Positions 1 to 13,200 of a stretch of DNA of 64,000 bases are shown piece after piece. The stretch covers positions 744,001 to 808,000 of the forward strand of contig NZ_OOHJ01000018.1 of the NCBI RefSeq assembly GCF_900323885.1, read 5' to 3'. This stretch comes from [Actinomadura] parvosata subsp. kistnae. Lineage in GTDB: Bacteria; Actinomycetota; Actinomycetes; Streptosporangiales; Streptosporangiaceae. How positions within the stretch are numbered: the first letter of the stretch is position 1; each line of letters opens with the position of its first letter. A program made the position numbers and the translations under genes. The notes under the pieces were generated by a model. The model did not search any database, was not told the origin of the DNA, and saw only the letters and a list, made by a program, of their open reading frames with translations.

Positions 1-3000
1 GAGCCGGGACCACATACCCAACCAGCCGTCCCCGCCACATCACCACGGCCGCCTGGGCGGCGTGGGGGTGCGCGGTGATGGCGGCCTCGATCTCTCCCGG
101 CTCCACCCGGAACCCGCGGACCTTGACCTGCTCGTCGGCCCGGCCCACGAAGACCAGCTCACCGCCGGGCGTCCAGTACGCCAGGTCGCCCGTACGGTAT
201 CTGCGCCGCCCGTCCGCGGCCGCCACGAACCGGGCGCTGGTCAGCCCCGGGCGGTTCAGATATCCGCGCGCCAGCCCCGCCCCGGCCACGTACAGCTCCC
301 CGGTCACGCCGGGCGGCAGCGGCCGCAGGAACTGATCGAGCACCTCGCACCGGCCACCGGCGATGGGCGTGCCGATCGGCACCTCCGCCCCCGGCGCGAG
401 CGGCCCGCTCATCGTCGAGCAGACGGTCGCCTCGCTCGGCCCGTAGGCGTTGACCATGCGATGCCGCGGGGAGAAGCGCTCCACCAGATCGGGCCCGCAC
501 GCCTCGCCGGCCACCACGATCGTCTCCACCGTCTCGGGCAGGTCCTCCGCCACCGTGGCCAGCACGCTCGGTGGCACGGTGACGTGCGTGATCCCCCACC
601 GGAGCAGGGTCTCGGCGAGCCCGGTCCTGGGCGGCAGCTCGTACCCGGGCAGCGCCACGACCGTGCCGCCCGACAGCAGCGCCATCAGCAGCTCCGACAT
701 GACCGCGTCGAAGCCCAGCGCCGCCATCAGCAGCACGCGCGACGACGGAGTCACCCCGAAGCGGTCGATCTGCGCCGTCGCGAGATTCGCCAGGCCGGCG
801 TGCGAGACCACGACGCCCTTCGGCAGCCCCGTCGAACCCGAGGTGTAGACCACGTAGGCGGCGTGCTCCGGCGTCACCTCCGGAAGCCGCGCCTCGCTGG
901 TGAGGCCGTCCGCGACGCCCGCGTCGACGACCACCGTGTCGACGCCGGCGGGCACCCGGAACCGGGTCGCGGCGGAGCACACCACGACCGTGGGCGCCGA
1001 GTCGGACAACATCCAGCCGAGCCGTTCGGGCGGGTAGCTCGGCTCCAGCAGCACCGCCGCGCCGCCCGCCAGCGCCACGCCGAGCACCGCCGTGACCCAG
1101 GCGGCGCCGCGTTCCACCAGCACGCCGACGCGCCGCTCCGGCCCGGCGCCGCGCCGGACGAGATGCCTGGCCAGGCCGGTCGCCCGGGTCAGGAGCTCGG
1201 CGTAGGTCAGCTCTCCGTCGCCGTCGACCACCGCGACGGCCTCCGGCCGCTCCGTCGCGATCCGCCGGATCAGCTCGCCCAGCGGGGCCTCGCCCGCGGC
1301 CCGCGGGCCGCCCGAGGTCCAGGCGGGCTCCACGCCCGGCCCGTCCAGGCCGATCCGGCTCACCGTGCCGGCCGGATCGGCGGTCATCCGCTCCAGGACC
1401 CGCACCAGCGCCGCCATGACCAGCTCGGCCCGCTCCCGGCCGAACGCGTCCGGGCGGTAGATCAGGTCGCCGACCACCCGCCCGTCGTCGAAGGCGGCCA
1501 CCAGCGTCAGCGGGTAGTGCCCGGCGTCCTCCGGCACGCCGGCCGGCCGCATCGTCAGAGCGTCCGGTCCGGGCGAGTCCAGCGGCGGGCGGGGATAGTT
1601 CTCGTACACCACGGTGCTGTCGAAGCTCGCGCCGGGACCCGCGGTCCGCTGGATCTCGGCGAGCCCGAGATGCTGGTGCGGCATGAGGGCGATCTGCCGC
1701 TCCCGCACCTCCGTCAGCAGCCGCGCGACCGTGGTCGTGCCACGCAGCCGGACCCGCACCGGCACCATGGTGATGAACAGGCCCACCATGCGCTCCACCG
1801 CCGGCAGCTCCGCCGGGCGGCCGGCGGTCGTCATCCCGAACACCACGTCGGTGCGCCGGGTCAGCCGGGCCAGCACCAGCGCCCACGCCGCCTGGAGGAC
1901 GGTGTTCATCGTGACGCCCTGAGCCTGCGCGAGGCGGCTCATGGCGCCGGACAGCTCCCCGGTCAGCTCGTAGCGCAGCCGCTCGGGACGCGCCGCGACC
2001 GTCGCCGTCTCGCCGGCCGCGACGCGGGTCGGCTCGTCCAGGTCGCCGAGCTCGTCCCGCCACGCCGCCCTGGCCGCCTCGGCGTCCTGGCGCTCCAGCC
2101 ACTCCAGGTACGTCCGGTAGGACGCCGCCGGCCCCGCCGTACCCGGGTCGTCGTAGGCCGCCTTGACCTCGCCGAAGAGCACGGGCAGCGACCATCCGTC
2201 GGCGATGATGTGGTGGCTGGTGACCACCAGGCGGTGCCGGCGTTCGGCCAGGCGGATCAGCAGCACCCGCAGCAGCGGCGCTTCGCTGAGATCGAACCGT
2301 TCCGTCAGCTCCTCGGCCGCCGCCCGCTCCGCCTCGGCGAGGCTGCCCGCGTCCACGGTGCGCCAGGGCAGCTCGACGCGGTCGGCCACCACCTGCACCG
2401 CCCTACCCGAGCCGAGCTGGTGGAAGCCCGCCCGCAGCGCGTCGTGCCGGGCCAGGACGCTCTCCCAGGCCGCCCGCAGCCGGGCGGCGTCCAGCGGGCC
2501 GGTCAGGTCCAGCACCCGCTGGCTCTCGTAGACGTCGCGGGCGCTCGCGTCGTAGGCGGCGTGGAAGAGCAGGCCCTCCTGCAGCGGCGAGAGCGGCCAG
2601 ACGTCCGCGAGTGCCGGCCCGCTCACCTCGTCCACCTCGTCCACCTCGGCCTGGTCCAGCTCGACCATGGGGAAGTCGGACGGGGTGTGCCCGCCGGCGC
2701 CCGGAGCGGCCGCGTGGGCGGCGATGCCGGACAGCAGGCTCAGCCACGCCTGCCCCAACGCCAGCGCCTCGGCCTCCTCCAGAAGGTCGCCTGCCCAGGT
2801 CAGCGTCAGGTGCATGGCGGGTCCGTCCGCGCCATCCTGTACGGCCGCGCCGACCTCCAGGACATGCCGGAGGGGCATGTCCGGGTGGGCGTTGCCGCCG
2901 ATCGCGTCCACCGGCTGCCACATCCCGGCCTTCGCCGCCGCGGAGCGTCCCATGTAGTTGAACGCGACCCGTGGCCTCGGCAGGGCGGCCAGCACCGGGG

Positions 3001-6000
3001 CGGTCTCGGGGTTCAGGTGACGGAGCAGCCCGAATCCCAGCCCGTCTCCGGGGAACGCCCGGACCTGCTCCTTGACCGTCTTCAGCAATTGCCCGGCCGC
3101 CGCGCCCCCGGCCCGTGCCTGGCCGTGATCGAGGCCGGTGGCATCCAGCCGGACCGGGTGCACGCTGGTGAACCAGCCCACGGTCCTGGTCAGGTCCGCC
3201 TCGCCGACAGGCCGGCGGCCGTGCCCCTCCACCTCCACCGTGACCGCGGCGCCCCGCACCATGGCCACCGCGCCGGCGAAAGCGGCGAGCAGCACCTCGT
3301 GGACGCCGCAGTGGAAGGCCGCCGTCGCGGTGTCGACGAGACTCACCGCCTCCGGCCCCGAGACGGTCCACGAGTGGCGCCGCGCGGTGGCGGCCGTGTC
3401 GCGGCCGGGCTCCGGCGCCCTCCGGCCCAGCGGCGAGTCCGTGTCGGCCAGGATCGACCGCCACGCCTCCAGCTCGCCGGCCCGTTCGCTCGCCTGCTCG
3501 GTCAGCAGCCGGGCCCACCGGCGGAACGACGTCGGCACGGGCGCCAGGTCCGGCGCCCGCCCGGCCTGCCGGGACTCGCACGCGGCACGCAGGTCGGGCA
3601 GCAGGATCTGCCACGAGACTCCGTCGACGGCCAGGTGGTGCACCGCGACGGCCAGCCGCGTCTCACTCCCCGCCGCACCCACGACCCAGACGAGCCGGGC
3701 CATGACCCCGGCCGCCGGGTCCAGCCGGCCGGTGGCCTCATGGGCCTGCCGGCGCGCGAGGGCGTCGAGGTCGTCGCCCGTCACGGCGGTGTCCACCTCG
3801 ATCCGCTCGATCTGCGCCGACGCGGCGACCGCCCCCACGGGCGCGGCCACCAGCCGCCCGTCCGGCTCCACCCGCGACCGCAACATGTCATGCCGGTCCA
3901 GGACCGCCTGCCAGCCGTCGGTGAGCACGTCCTGCGTCAGCCCGGCCGGCACCCGCACGACCGCCCATTGGGCCAGCTCGCCGCGGAGCACCGACTCCTT
4001 GTCGAGCTCCATCAGATCCAGCATCACCGGGGTCCACGCGATCTCGCCGGCGCCGTCCTCGCCGCCGCCCGACCCCTCGTCCGCGCGCCGCGACACGGCC
4101 GCGATCCCGGCGGGCGTCGCGTGCTCGAAGACGTCCTCCACCCGCAGGAGCAGGCCGGCGCGGCGGGCGCGGGCGGTGAGCTGCATCGAGGTGATCGAGT
4201 CGCCGCCCAGCGTGAAGAAGCTGTCCTCGGCTCCCACCGCCGCGGGCAGGCCCAGGACCTCGGCGAACAGCTCGCAGAGCACCCGCTCGGTCTCGTTGCC
4301 GTACGCGCGTCCCGGCAGGTCTCCGGTGGCCTGCGCGGCGAAGCGGGGGGCGGGCAGCGCGGCGCGGTCCACCTTGCCGTTGACCGTCAGCGGCAGGGTG
4401 TCCAGGACGACCACCGCCGCCGGCACCATGTACTCCGGCAGTTCCTTCCGCGCGTGATCGAGGAGCGCTGTCGTGAGCGCGGAGTCCTCCTGGTCACGCG
4501 GCAGGACGTAGGCGATCAACCGGCCGTCGTCGGCCACCACCACCGCCGTGCGCACGGCCGGGTGGGCCGCCAGCACCGCCTCCACCTCACCGGGCTCCAC
4601 CCGATGGCCACGGATCTTCACCTGCGCGTCGGCCCTGCCCGCGAAGATCAGCTCCCCGTCGCGCGTCCACTTCGCCAGGTCACCGGTGCGGTACAGCCGC
4701 TGCCCGCCGGGAGCCGCGACGAACCGCTCGGCGGTCAGACCGGGGCGGCCCAGGTAGCCGCGGGCCACGCCGGCGCCTCCGAGGTACAACTCCCCGATCA
4801 TGCCCGGCGGCACCGGGTTGAGGAACGGATCCAGCACCACGGCCCGCCGGCCGGCGAGCGGCCTGCCGATCGGCAGCACGGAGCCGATCTCCGCGTCCGG
4901 CTCGATCAGCTGCCAGGTGGCACAGAGCGTGGTCTCCGTCGGCCCGTACATGTGCCGCACCCGTACGGCGGGGCAGGCCAGCCGGACCCGCTCGACCGCG
5001 TCGAGCGGCACCACGTCCCCACCGGTCAGGACCTCGCGCAGGCCGGCGAAGCAATCCGGGGCGGCGTCGGCCAGCACGCGGAACGCACCGGCGGTCAGGT
5101 GCACGGCCGTGGCCCCCTGGGCGACCGCGTCACGCACCCGCCCCGCGTCCACCACGCCCGGTCCGGCGATCAGGACGCGGGCTCCGGCCGCGAGCGGCAC
5201 CCAGATCTCGTACAGGGAGATGTCGAAGGAGTGCGACGCGTGCGCCAGCACGGTGTCGCCCGGCCCCACGTGCCAGCCCGGCTCGCCCACCAGCGCGGCC
5301 ACGGCGCCGTGCGGAACGCCGACGCCCTTCGGCGTTCCCGTCGACCCCGAGGTGTACATCACGTAGGCGAGGTCGTCGCCACCGCACGGCACCGACAGCG
5401 GATCGGCCTGCGCGATCGCCGCCCGTATCGCGGGGTCGTCCACGACGATCGGGTCCCGGTCCCGCACCAGGTTCCGGGTCTGCCCGGAGCAGAGCACCGC
5501 CGCCGGGCGGGAGTCCTGGATCATGAACGCGACGCGCGCGGCGGGATACTCCGGGTCGATCGGTACGAACACGGCGCCCGCCCGCCACACGCCCAGCCAC
5601 GCGACGACGAGATCCGCCGAGCGCCCGAGCGCCACCGCGACCCGGTCGCCCCGGCGCACCCCCCGGCCCGCCAGATACGCCGCCAGCCGGCCGGCGGACT
5701 CGTCGAGCTCGGCGTAGGAGAGATCGCGCCCGTCCTCCGTCACCGCCACGGCGCCGGGATGCCGCTCGGCCTGCCGGTGGAGCAGCACGGGGACCGGCGG
5801 GAGCGTCGCCGTGGCGGCCGCCGTGGTGCCGGGGTCCGCTCCGCCGGCGAGCACGCCGGCGCGCCCCACCGGGACGGCCGGATCCGCCAGCACCCGCTCC
5901 AGCACCCCGATCAGCTGACGGATGATCCCGGCGGCCTCGTCGCGGGTGAACAGGTCGGGCCGGTAGGTCGTGCGCAGGCCGAGGCGGTCGCCGGGAGCGA

Positions 6001-9000
6001 CGCCGAGGGTCAGCGGAAAGCTCGTCCCGGCCCGCGTGGCCATGCCGCTGATCGTGACGCCGCCGAAGGAGGGCGCCTCGCGCGGGTAGTTCTCCACCAT
6101 CAGGACGGTGTCGAACGTCGCGCCGGGACCCGACGCCTTCTGGATCTCCGACAGGCCGGCATGCTGGTGCGCCATCAACGCCGCCTGCCGCTCCTGCAGC
6201 TCTGCCAGCAGCGTGACGAACGGCGTCGCGCCGCGGAGCCGTACCCGTACCGGAACGGTGTTGAGGAACATCCCCACCACGCGCTCGACGTCCGGCAGCT
6301 CCGCCGGGCGACCCGACACCGCGGCGCCGAACACCACGTCGCGCCGGCCCGTGAGCCGGGCCAGCACCAGGGCCCACGCGGCCTGCATGACGGTGTTGAG
6401 CGTCACCTCGTGGCGGCGGGCGAACTCCCGCAACTCCCGCGTCGTCTCCGGCGTCAGGAACTCCTCGTAGCGCTCGGACGGCCCCGCGGCCTTCGGCGCC
6501 GCGGGTGCGACCAGGGTCGGCTCGTCCAGCCCGGCGAGCTCGGCCCGCCACGCCTCCTGCGCGGCCGCCGCGTCCTGCCTGCTCAGCCAGGCGAGATAGG
6601 TGCCGAAGGAGACCGGCGGCGGCAGGGCCTGGTCGCCCGCGTACGCGGTGGCCACCTCACCCAGCACGATCGGCGTCGACCAGCCGTCCAGCAGAGCGTG
6701 ATGGGAGGTCAGCACCAGCCGGTGCCGATCGGCACCCAGCCGGATCAGCAGGAGCCGCAGCAGCGGAGCGGTGGCGACGTCGAGCCGCTCGTGACGATCC
6801 GCCGCGAGCAGCCGGTCCATCTCGGCCTGCGCGTCGCCGTCGTCGAGCTCCGACAGGTCGGCGGTCCGCCATAACAGCGGGGCGTGGGCGGCGACCACCT
6901 GCACGGTCTGGCCGGACTCCACCTGGTGGAAGCTCGCCCGGAGCGCGTCATGCCTGGCCAGCACGGTCTGCCAGGCGGCACGCAGCCGGGCTTCGTCCAG
7001 CGGCCCGGCCAGGTCCACGACGCGCTGGGTCTGGTAGACGTCCGGGCCCTGCTCGTCGAGGGCGCGGTGGAACAACATGCCGCTCTGGAGGGGGGAGAGC
7101 GGCCAGACGTGCGTCGGCTCGGGCACCGAGGTCTTGAGCCGGGCGTGGTCCCGGTCGGTCAGCTCGATGGCGATCTCGCCGCCGTCGATGCCCGGGCGAG
7201 CGGCCTCTGCGGCCGGTCCGTCGGCCAGTGCGGCGAGTCGTTCGGGGGTCTTGTGCTCGAAGATCTGCCGGGGTGTCAGCGCGATGCCGGCGCGGCGGGC
7301 GCGCGCGGCCAGTTGCATCGAGGTGATCGAGTCGCCGCCCAACGCGAAGAAGCCGTCCTCCACCCCCACCCGATCCAGCCCCAGCACCTGCGCGAACAAC
7401 TCGCACAACACCCGCTCTGCCGCGCTGCGCGGCTCCCGCCCGCCCTCGGTCGCGGCGAAGTCCGGATCCGGCAACGCGGCCCGGTCCACCTTGCCGTTGA
7501 CCGTCAACGGCAGCTCGTCCAGCACCACCACCGCCGCCGGCACCATGAACTCCGGCAACACCCGGCCCAACCGCTCGCGCAACTCCTGCCCGTCGACCTC
7601 CCCACCGGCCACCACATAACCGACCAGCCGGCCTTCCCGCCCCAGCACCACCGCCTCGCCCACCCCGGGCTGCGCCACCAGAGCCGCCTCCACCTCCCCC
7701 GGCTCCACCCGATACCCGCGGATCTTCACCTGCGCATCGACCCGCCCGACGAACACCAGCTCACCGCCGGCCGTCCAATACGCCAGATCCCCGGTCCGAT
7801 ACATCCGCCCACCCCACGGACAGGCCACGAACCGCTCCGCCGTCAACCCCGGCCGATCCAGATACCCCAACGCCAGACCCGCACCCGCCACATACAACTC
7901 ACCCGCCACCCCCGGCGGCACCGGATGCAAGAACGCATCCAGCACGAACACCCGCCGCCCCGCCACCGGCCCCCCGATCGGCAACACCGCACCGACCGCC
8001 GCACCCGGCTCGATCACGTGCCACGTGCCGCAGAGGGTGATCTCGGTCGGGCCGTACAGATGCCGGACCCGCAGCTGCGGGCATGCCGCGCGCACCCGCT
8101 CCACCGCTGCCAGCGGGACCACGTCACCGCCGGTGAGCGCCTCGCGGAGCCCGGCGAACGACTCAGGCGCGCTTTCGGCGACGGTCCGGAACACGCCTGC
8201 GGTCAGGTGCGCGGTCGTGACGCCCTCGGCCACGTAGGCGGCCAGCCGTTCGCCGTCCACCACTCCCGGCTCGGCGATCACCACCCGCGCCCCGCACGCC
8301 AACGGCACCCAGATCTCGTAGAGGGAGATGTCGAAGGCGTGGGAGGCGTGCATCAGCACCGCGTCCCCAGGCCCCACCTCCAACCCCGGATCCCCCACCA
8401 GCGCCGCCACCGCACCGTGCGGAACCACCACCCCCTTCGGCACCCCGGTCGACCCCGACGTGTACATCACATACGCCGCATCCAACGGCCCCGGCCGCAC
8501 CAGCCCACCCACGTCACCACCGGGAAAAGCGCCCACCACCAGCGGTTCCACACCCTCCGGCAACAACCCCGCCGCGGCCTCGTCACACACCGCCAGCGAC
8601 ACTCCCGCATCAGCCAGCATGAACCGCACCCGATCCACCGGATACGCCCGATCCACCGGCACATACGCCGCCCCCGCCAGCCACACCCCCAAAAACGCCA
8701 CCAGCAGATCCACCGACCGATCCATCACCACCGCGACCCGATCCCCGCGGCTCACCCCGCGCGCCGCCAGCACCCCGGCCAACCGGCCCGCACGCCCCAC
8801 AACTCCCCATACGACAGCGAACCCCCACCCCAGCTCACCGCCACCGCACCCGGCGCCCGGCCCACCCGACCCTCGACCAGCTCCACGACCGACGCCGCGC
8901 CGGTCTCGACGGTGCCGTCTCCGGCCCAGCGGGAGAGGCGCTCGAGCTCTTCGGGGGCCGCGACGCCGCCCACCGCGCCCACGGTGATCCCGGGGTCGGC

Positions 9001-10257
9001 CAGCTGTTCCAGCATGTGTGCCAGGCGCCCGAGGACGGCGGTGGCGGTCTCCCGGCTGAACATCTCCGGGAGGTGGTCGAGCTTGAGCACCACCTCGCCC
9101 GTTTCCACCGGGGCCACCACCAGCGTCAGCGGGTAGTGCGCGACCTCCAGGCCCGGGTTCGCCCGTACGGTGAGGGAGCCCGCCACGAACTCGCCGGAGG
9201 TGTGCGGGTAGTTCTCGTAGACGAGCAGGGTGTCGAAGACCGCGCCCTGACCCGCCGCCTTCTGGATCTCCGTCAGGCCGAGGTACTGATGATCCATGAG
9301 GGCGACCTGCTGCTTCTGCAGGTTCTTCAGCAGCTCCAGCACCGTGAGGCCGCCTTCGAGCCGAGCCCGCACCGGGACGGTGTTGATGAACATCCCCACC
9401 ATCCGCTCCACGCCCGGCAGGTCCGCGGGCCGGCCCGCGACGGTCGTGCCGAACACCACGTCCGTCCGCCCGGACAGCCGCGCCAGCACCAGCGCCCAGG
9501 CGGCCTGGAACACCGTGCTCAGCGTCAGGTCGAAGGTGCGGCAGAGCTCGGCGAGCGACTTGGCGAGGGTCGCCGGCAGCTCTGTGATCACGCTCTCCGG
9601 CACGGCGGCCACCCGGGCGGGATCGGCCGGGGCGACCAGGGTGGGCTCTTCCGCGCCGGCGAGCTCGGCCCGCCAGGCGGCCAGGCTCGCCGCCCTGTCC
9701 TGCCGGCCCAGCCAGGCCAGGTATTCCCGGAACGAATGCTCCGGCGGCAGCTCCGCGCCCGAGTAGACGGCGGTCACCTCGTTGAAGATCAGCGGCATGG
9801 ACCAGCCGTCGATGATGAGGTGGTGGCTCGTGACGACCAGGACGTGCCGGTTCTCGGCCAGCTTGATCAGCAGCAGCCGCAGCAGCGGCGCCCGCGTCAG
9901 GTCGAAGCGCTGCTCCCGCTCACCCGCGGCCAGCTCCTCGGCCGCGCGGGCCACCTGATCGGCGGAGCCGCGGCCGGACAGGTCCTCCTCGCGCCACCGC
10001 GGCCGGGCGTCGCCGACGATGACCTGCACGGCTTGCCCGGACCCGCGCCACCGGAAGCCCGCCCGCAGCGACGCGTGCCGGGCCACGACGGCCTCCCAGG
10101 CCGCGCGCAACCGGGCCGCGTCCAGCGGCCCGTCCAGGTCGAGGGTCCGCTGGCTCTGGTACACATCGGGGCCGCCGTCGTCGAAGGATGCGTGGAACAG
10201 CATGCCTTCCTGCAGCGGCGACAGCGGCCATACGTCTTCCATACGGGAGCGGACCAT
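1..10257 (-). CDS. NRPS, C-A-T-C-A-T-E-C-A(partial), glycopeptide-type modules 4-6; runs off left edge
   Basis: Nonribosomal peptide synthetase adding three residues; the 3' end lies outside the window. Domains in order by position: C 10240-8960, A 8890-7500, T 7420-7230, C 7110-5840, A 5790-4380, T 4300-4110, E 4060-2720, C 2620-1340, A 1290-1. C and E active sites are intact (SHHLIIDGWS, SHHALLDGWS, SHHIIADGWS; E has HHLAVDGVSW). T domains carry LGGDSI. Pocket residues aligned by eye to PheA read DIYHAGLLC, DIYHLGMLC and DASTVAAVC. The first two resemble 4-hydroxyphenylglycine codes, the third a Tyr/beta-hydroxytyrosine code. The C domains have the SPLQ(E/S)GMLF signature common in DCL types. 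The first module lacks an E domain. Start ATG 10257 follows AGGAGA, 26 bp after the previous gene. The frame changes once at 8795-8798, where a C run is one base shorter than in the near-identical copy at 13264-13268. A sequencing or assembly deletion is likely. Confidence 0.9.
7230..8896. repeat. Long direct repeat, copy 1 (A-T segment of module 4)
   Basis: About 1.67 kb, nearly identical to 11700-13366 in the neighbouring NRPS gene. Identity is very high over about 7230-8030 and 8340-8896. It drops over about 8031-8340, the part encoding A-domain cores A4-A5 with the substrate pocket. One C is missing in a run at 8795-8798 relative to the other copy. Confidence 0.88.
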
Positions 10258-10283
10258 GGATGTCTCCTGCGCTCGGTTCTGGG

Positions 10284-13200
10284 CTATCGGTCGTTGGCGA
10301 CGTCAGCCGGGTAGTCGGCTTCGAAAGCGTCGATGTCGTCCTGGTCGAGGGTGAGCAGGTCGAAGTCGGACGCGGTGCGCCCGCCCGCCGTGGGCTCGCT
10401 CGCGTGCCTGGCGAGCCCGGTCAGCATGTCCTTCCATGCCGTGCCGAGCGCCTCGGCGTCCTGCAGCAGGCGCCCGGCCCAGGTGAGGGCCAGCGTCAGC
10501 TCGGATCGGTCGCCGCGGCCGGACACGACCGCGCCCGCGGTCAGCACGTGGGGCAACGGCATGCCGGGGTCGGCGGAGCCGCCCATGACCTCTCCCTGCC
10601 CGGCGAAATGGCCGAGGTAGTTGAAGCCGATCCGCGGCTCGTGCAGCGCCGCCAGCCGCTGCGCGGTCTCGGGGTTGAGGTGGCGCAGCAGCCCGTACCC
10701 CAGCCCGTCGCCGGGGACGGCCCGCGCCTGCTCCTTGACGCGCTTCAGCAGCCGCCCGGCCTCCGGGGCGCCCGCGGCCACCTGCTCAGGATCGAGGCCG
10801 GCGACGTCCAGCCGCACCGGGTGAACGCTGGTGAACCAGCCCACCGTCCGCGTCAGGTCCATCCCGCCGATCGCATGGCGGCCGTGACTCTCCATGTCCA
10901 CCAGCGGTTGGGTCCAGCCCGGCCGCCAGGCGGCCACGGCAGCGGCGAGCGCGGCCAGCAGCACGTCGTCGACGCCGCACCCGTAGGCCGGTGCGACCTG
11001 TTCCAGGATCGCCGCGGTCGTCCGGTGCGGCAACGTCCACGAAGCGTGGCGGGCGCCGGCGAAGGTGTCGCGCGCCGGATCGAGGGCCGCCAGCGGCGGC
11101 TCGGGGACGTCGAGCAGCTCCGTCCACTCCGCCAGCTCGGCGACTCGCCGCGGGCTCGCCGCCTCCTCGGCCAGCAGGTGTGCCCACCGCCGGAACGAGG
11201 CCGGAACCGGGTCGAGCGCCGGAGGCCGCCCGGCCACGGCCGCCTCCCAGGCGGCCTGGAGATCCGGCAGCAGGATGCGCCAGGACACCCCGTCGACGAC
11301 CAGATGGTGGCCGGCCACCGTCAGGTGCCCCGGTGTCTCCTCGCCGGGCGGCCAGGAGATCCCGATCATCTTGCCCGCCATCGGGTCCAGCAGTCCGCGA
11401 GCCTGCTCGCCGATCCGCACCAGACCGGCCGCGTCCACCGATCCCCGTTCGCCGACGATCAGCCGCCCGCCGGCCACCCGGGCCCGCAGCATGTCGTGCG
11501 TGTCCAGAACCGCTTGGAGGCCGCTCACCAGCGCCTCGCGCGTCAGCCCCGCGGGGGCCGACACGGTCAGCCATTGCGCGAACCCGGAACGCAGCGCGCC
11601 TTCCCCTGCCGCCAGCATCACCGGCGTCCAGGGCACCTCACCGGCGCCCTCGTCCCTCGGGTCAGGGCCGGGCGCCGCCTCCTGCGCCCGCTCCGCCAGT
11701 ACGGCGAGTCGTTCCGGGGTCTTGTGCTCGAAGATCTGCCGGGGTGTCAGCGCGATACCCGCCCGGCGAGCCCGCGCGGCCAGTTGCATCGAGGTGATCG
11801 AATCGCCGCCCAACGCGAAGAAGCCGTCCTCCACCCCCACCCGATCCAGCCCCAGCACCTGCGCGAACAACTCGCACAACACGCGCTCGGCCGCGCTGCG
11901 CGGCTCCCGCCCGCCTCCCGCCGGGGCGAAATCCGGATCCGGCAACGCGGCCCGGTCCACCTTGCCGTTGACCGTCAACGGCAGCTCATCCAGCACCACC
12001 ACCGCCGCCGGCACCATGAACTCCGGCAACACCCGGCCCAGCCGCGCGCGCAACTCCTGCCCGTCGACCTCCCCACCGGCCACCACGTAACCGACCAGCC
12101 GGCCTTCCCGCCCCAGCACCACCGCCTCGCCCACCCCGGGCTGCGCCACCAGAGCCGCCTCCACCTCCCCCGGCTCCACCCGATACCCGCGGATCTTCAC
12201 CTGCGCATCGACCCGCCCGACGAACACCAGCTCACCGCCGGCCGTCCAATACGCCAGATCCCCGGTCCGATACATCCGCCCACCCCACGGGCAAGCCACG
12301 AACCGCTCCGCCGTCAACCCCGGCCGATCCAGATACCCCAACGCCAGACCCGCACCCGCCACATACAACTCACCCGCCACCCCCGGCGGCACCGGATGCA
12401 GAAACGCATCCAGCACGAACACCCGCCGCCCCGCCACCGGCCCCCGATCGGCAACACCGCACCCACCGCCGCACCCGGCTCGATCACGTGCCAGGTCGTG
12501 TACAGCGTGGACTCCGTCGGTCCGTAGGTGTGCCGGACCCGGAGGTTCGGGCAGGCCGCCCGCACCCGCTCCACCGCCGCAAGCGGGACCACGTCACCGC
12601 CGGTGGCGACCTCGCGCAGGCCGGCGAACGACTCCGGCGCCTCCTCGGCCACCACGCGGAAGGTCCCGGCCGTCAGCTGTGCCACGGTCACTCCGTCGGC
12701 CACGTAGGCGGCCAGCCGCTCGCCGTCCACCACCCCCGGCTCCGCGATCACCACCCGCGCCCCGCACGCCAACGGCACCCAGATGTCGTGCAGTGAGGCG
12801 TCGAAGGCGTGGGAGGCGTGCATCAGCACCGCGTCCCCAGGCCCCACCTCCAACCCCGGATCCCCCACCAGCGCCGCCACCGCACCGTGCGGAACCACCA
12901 CCCCCTTCGGCACCCCGGTCGACCCCGACGTGTACATCACATACGCCGCATCCAACGGCCCCGGCCGCACCAGCCCACCCACGTCACCACCGGGAAAAGC
13001 GCCCACCACCAGCGACTCCACACCCTCCGGCAACAACCCCGCCGCGGCCTCGTCACACACCGCCAGCGACACTCCCGCATCAGCCAGCATGAACCGCACC
13101 CGATCCACCGGATACGCCCGATCCACCGGCACATACGCCGCCCCCGCCAGCCACACCCCCAAAAACGCCACCAGCAGATCCACCGACCGATCCATCACCA

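Noticed and set aside
62..6874. A 2270-codon open frame on the plus strand
   Set aside because: It is antisense to NRPS domains with complete C, A, T and E motifs on the minus strand. Its translation is His/Arg/Pro-rich low complexity, typical of GC-rich shadow frames.
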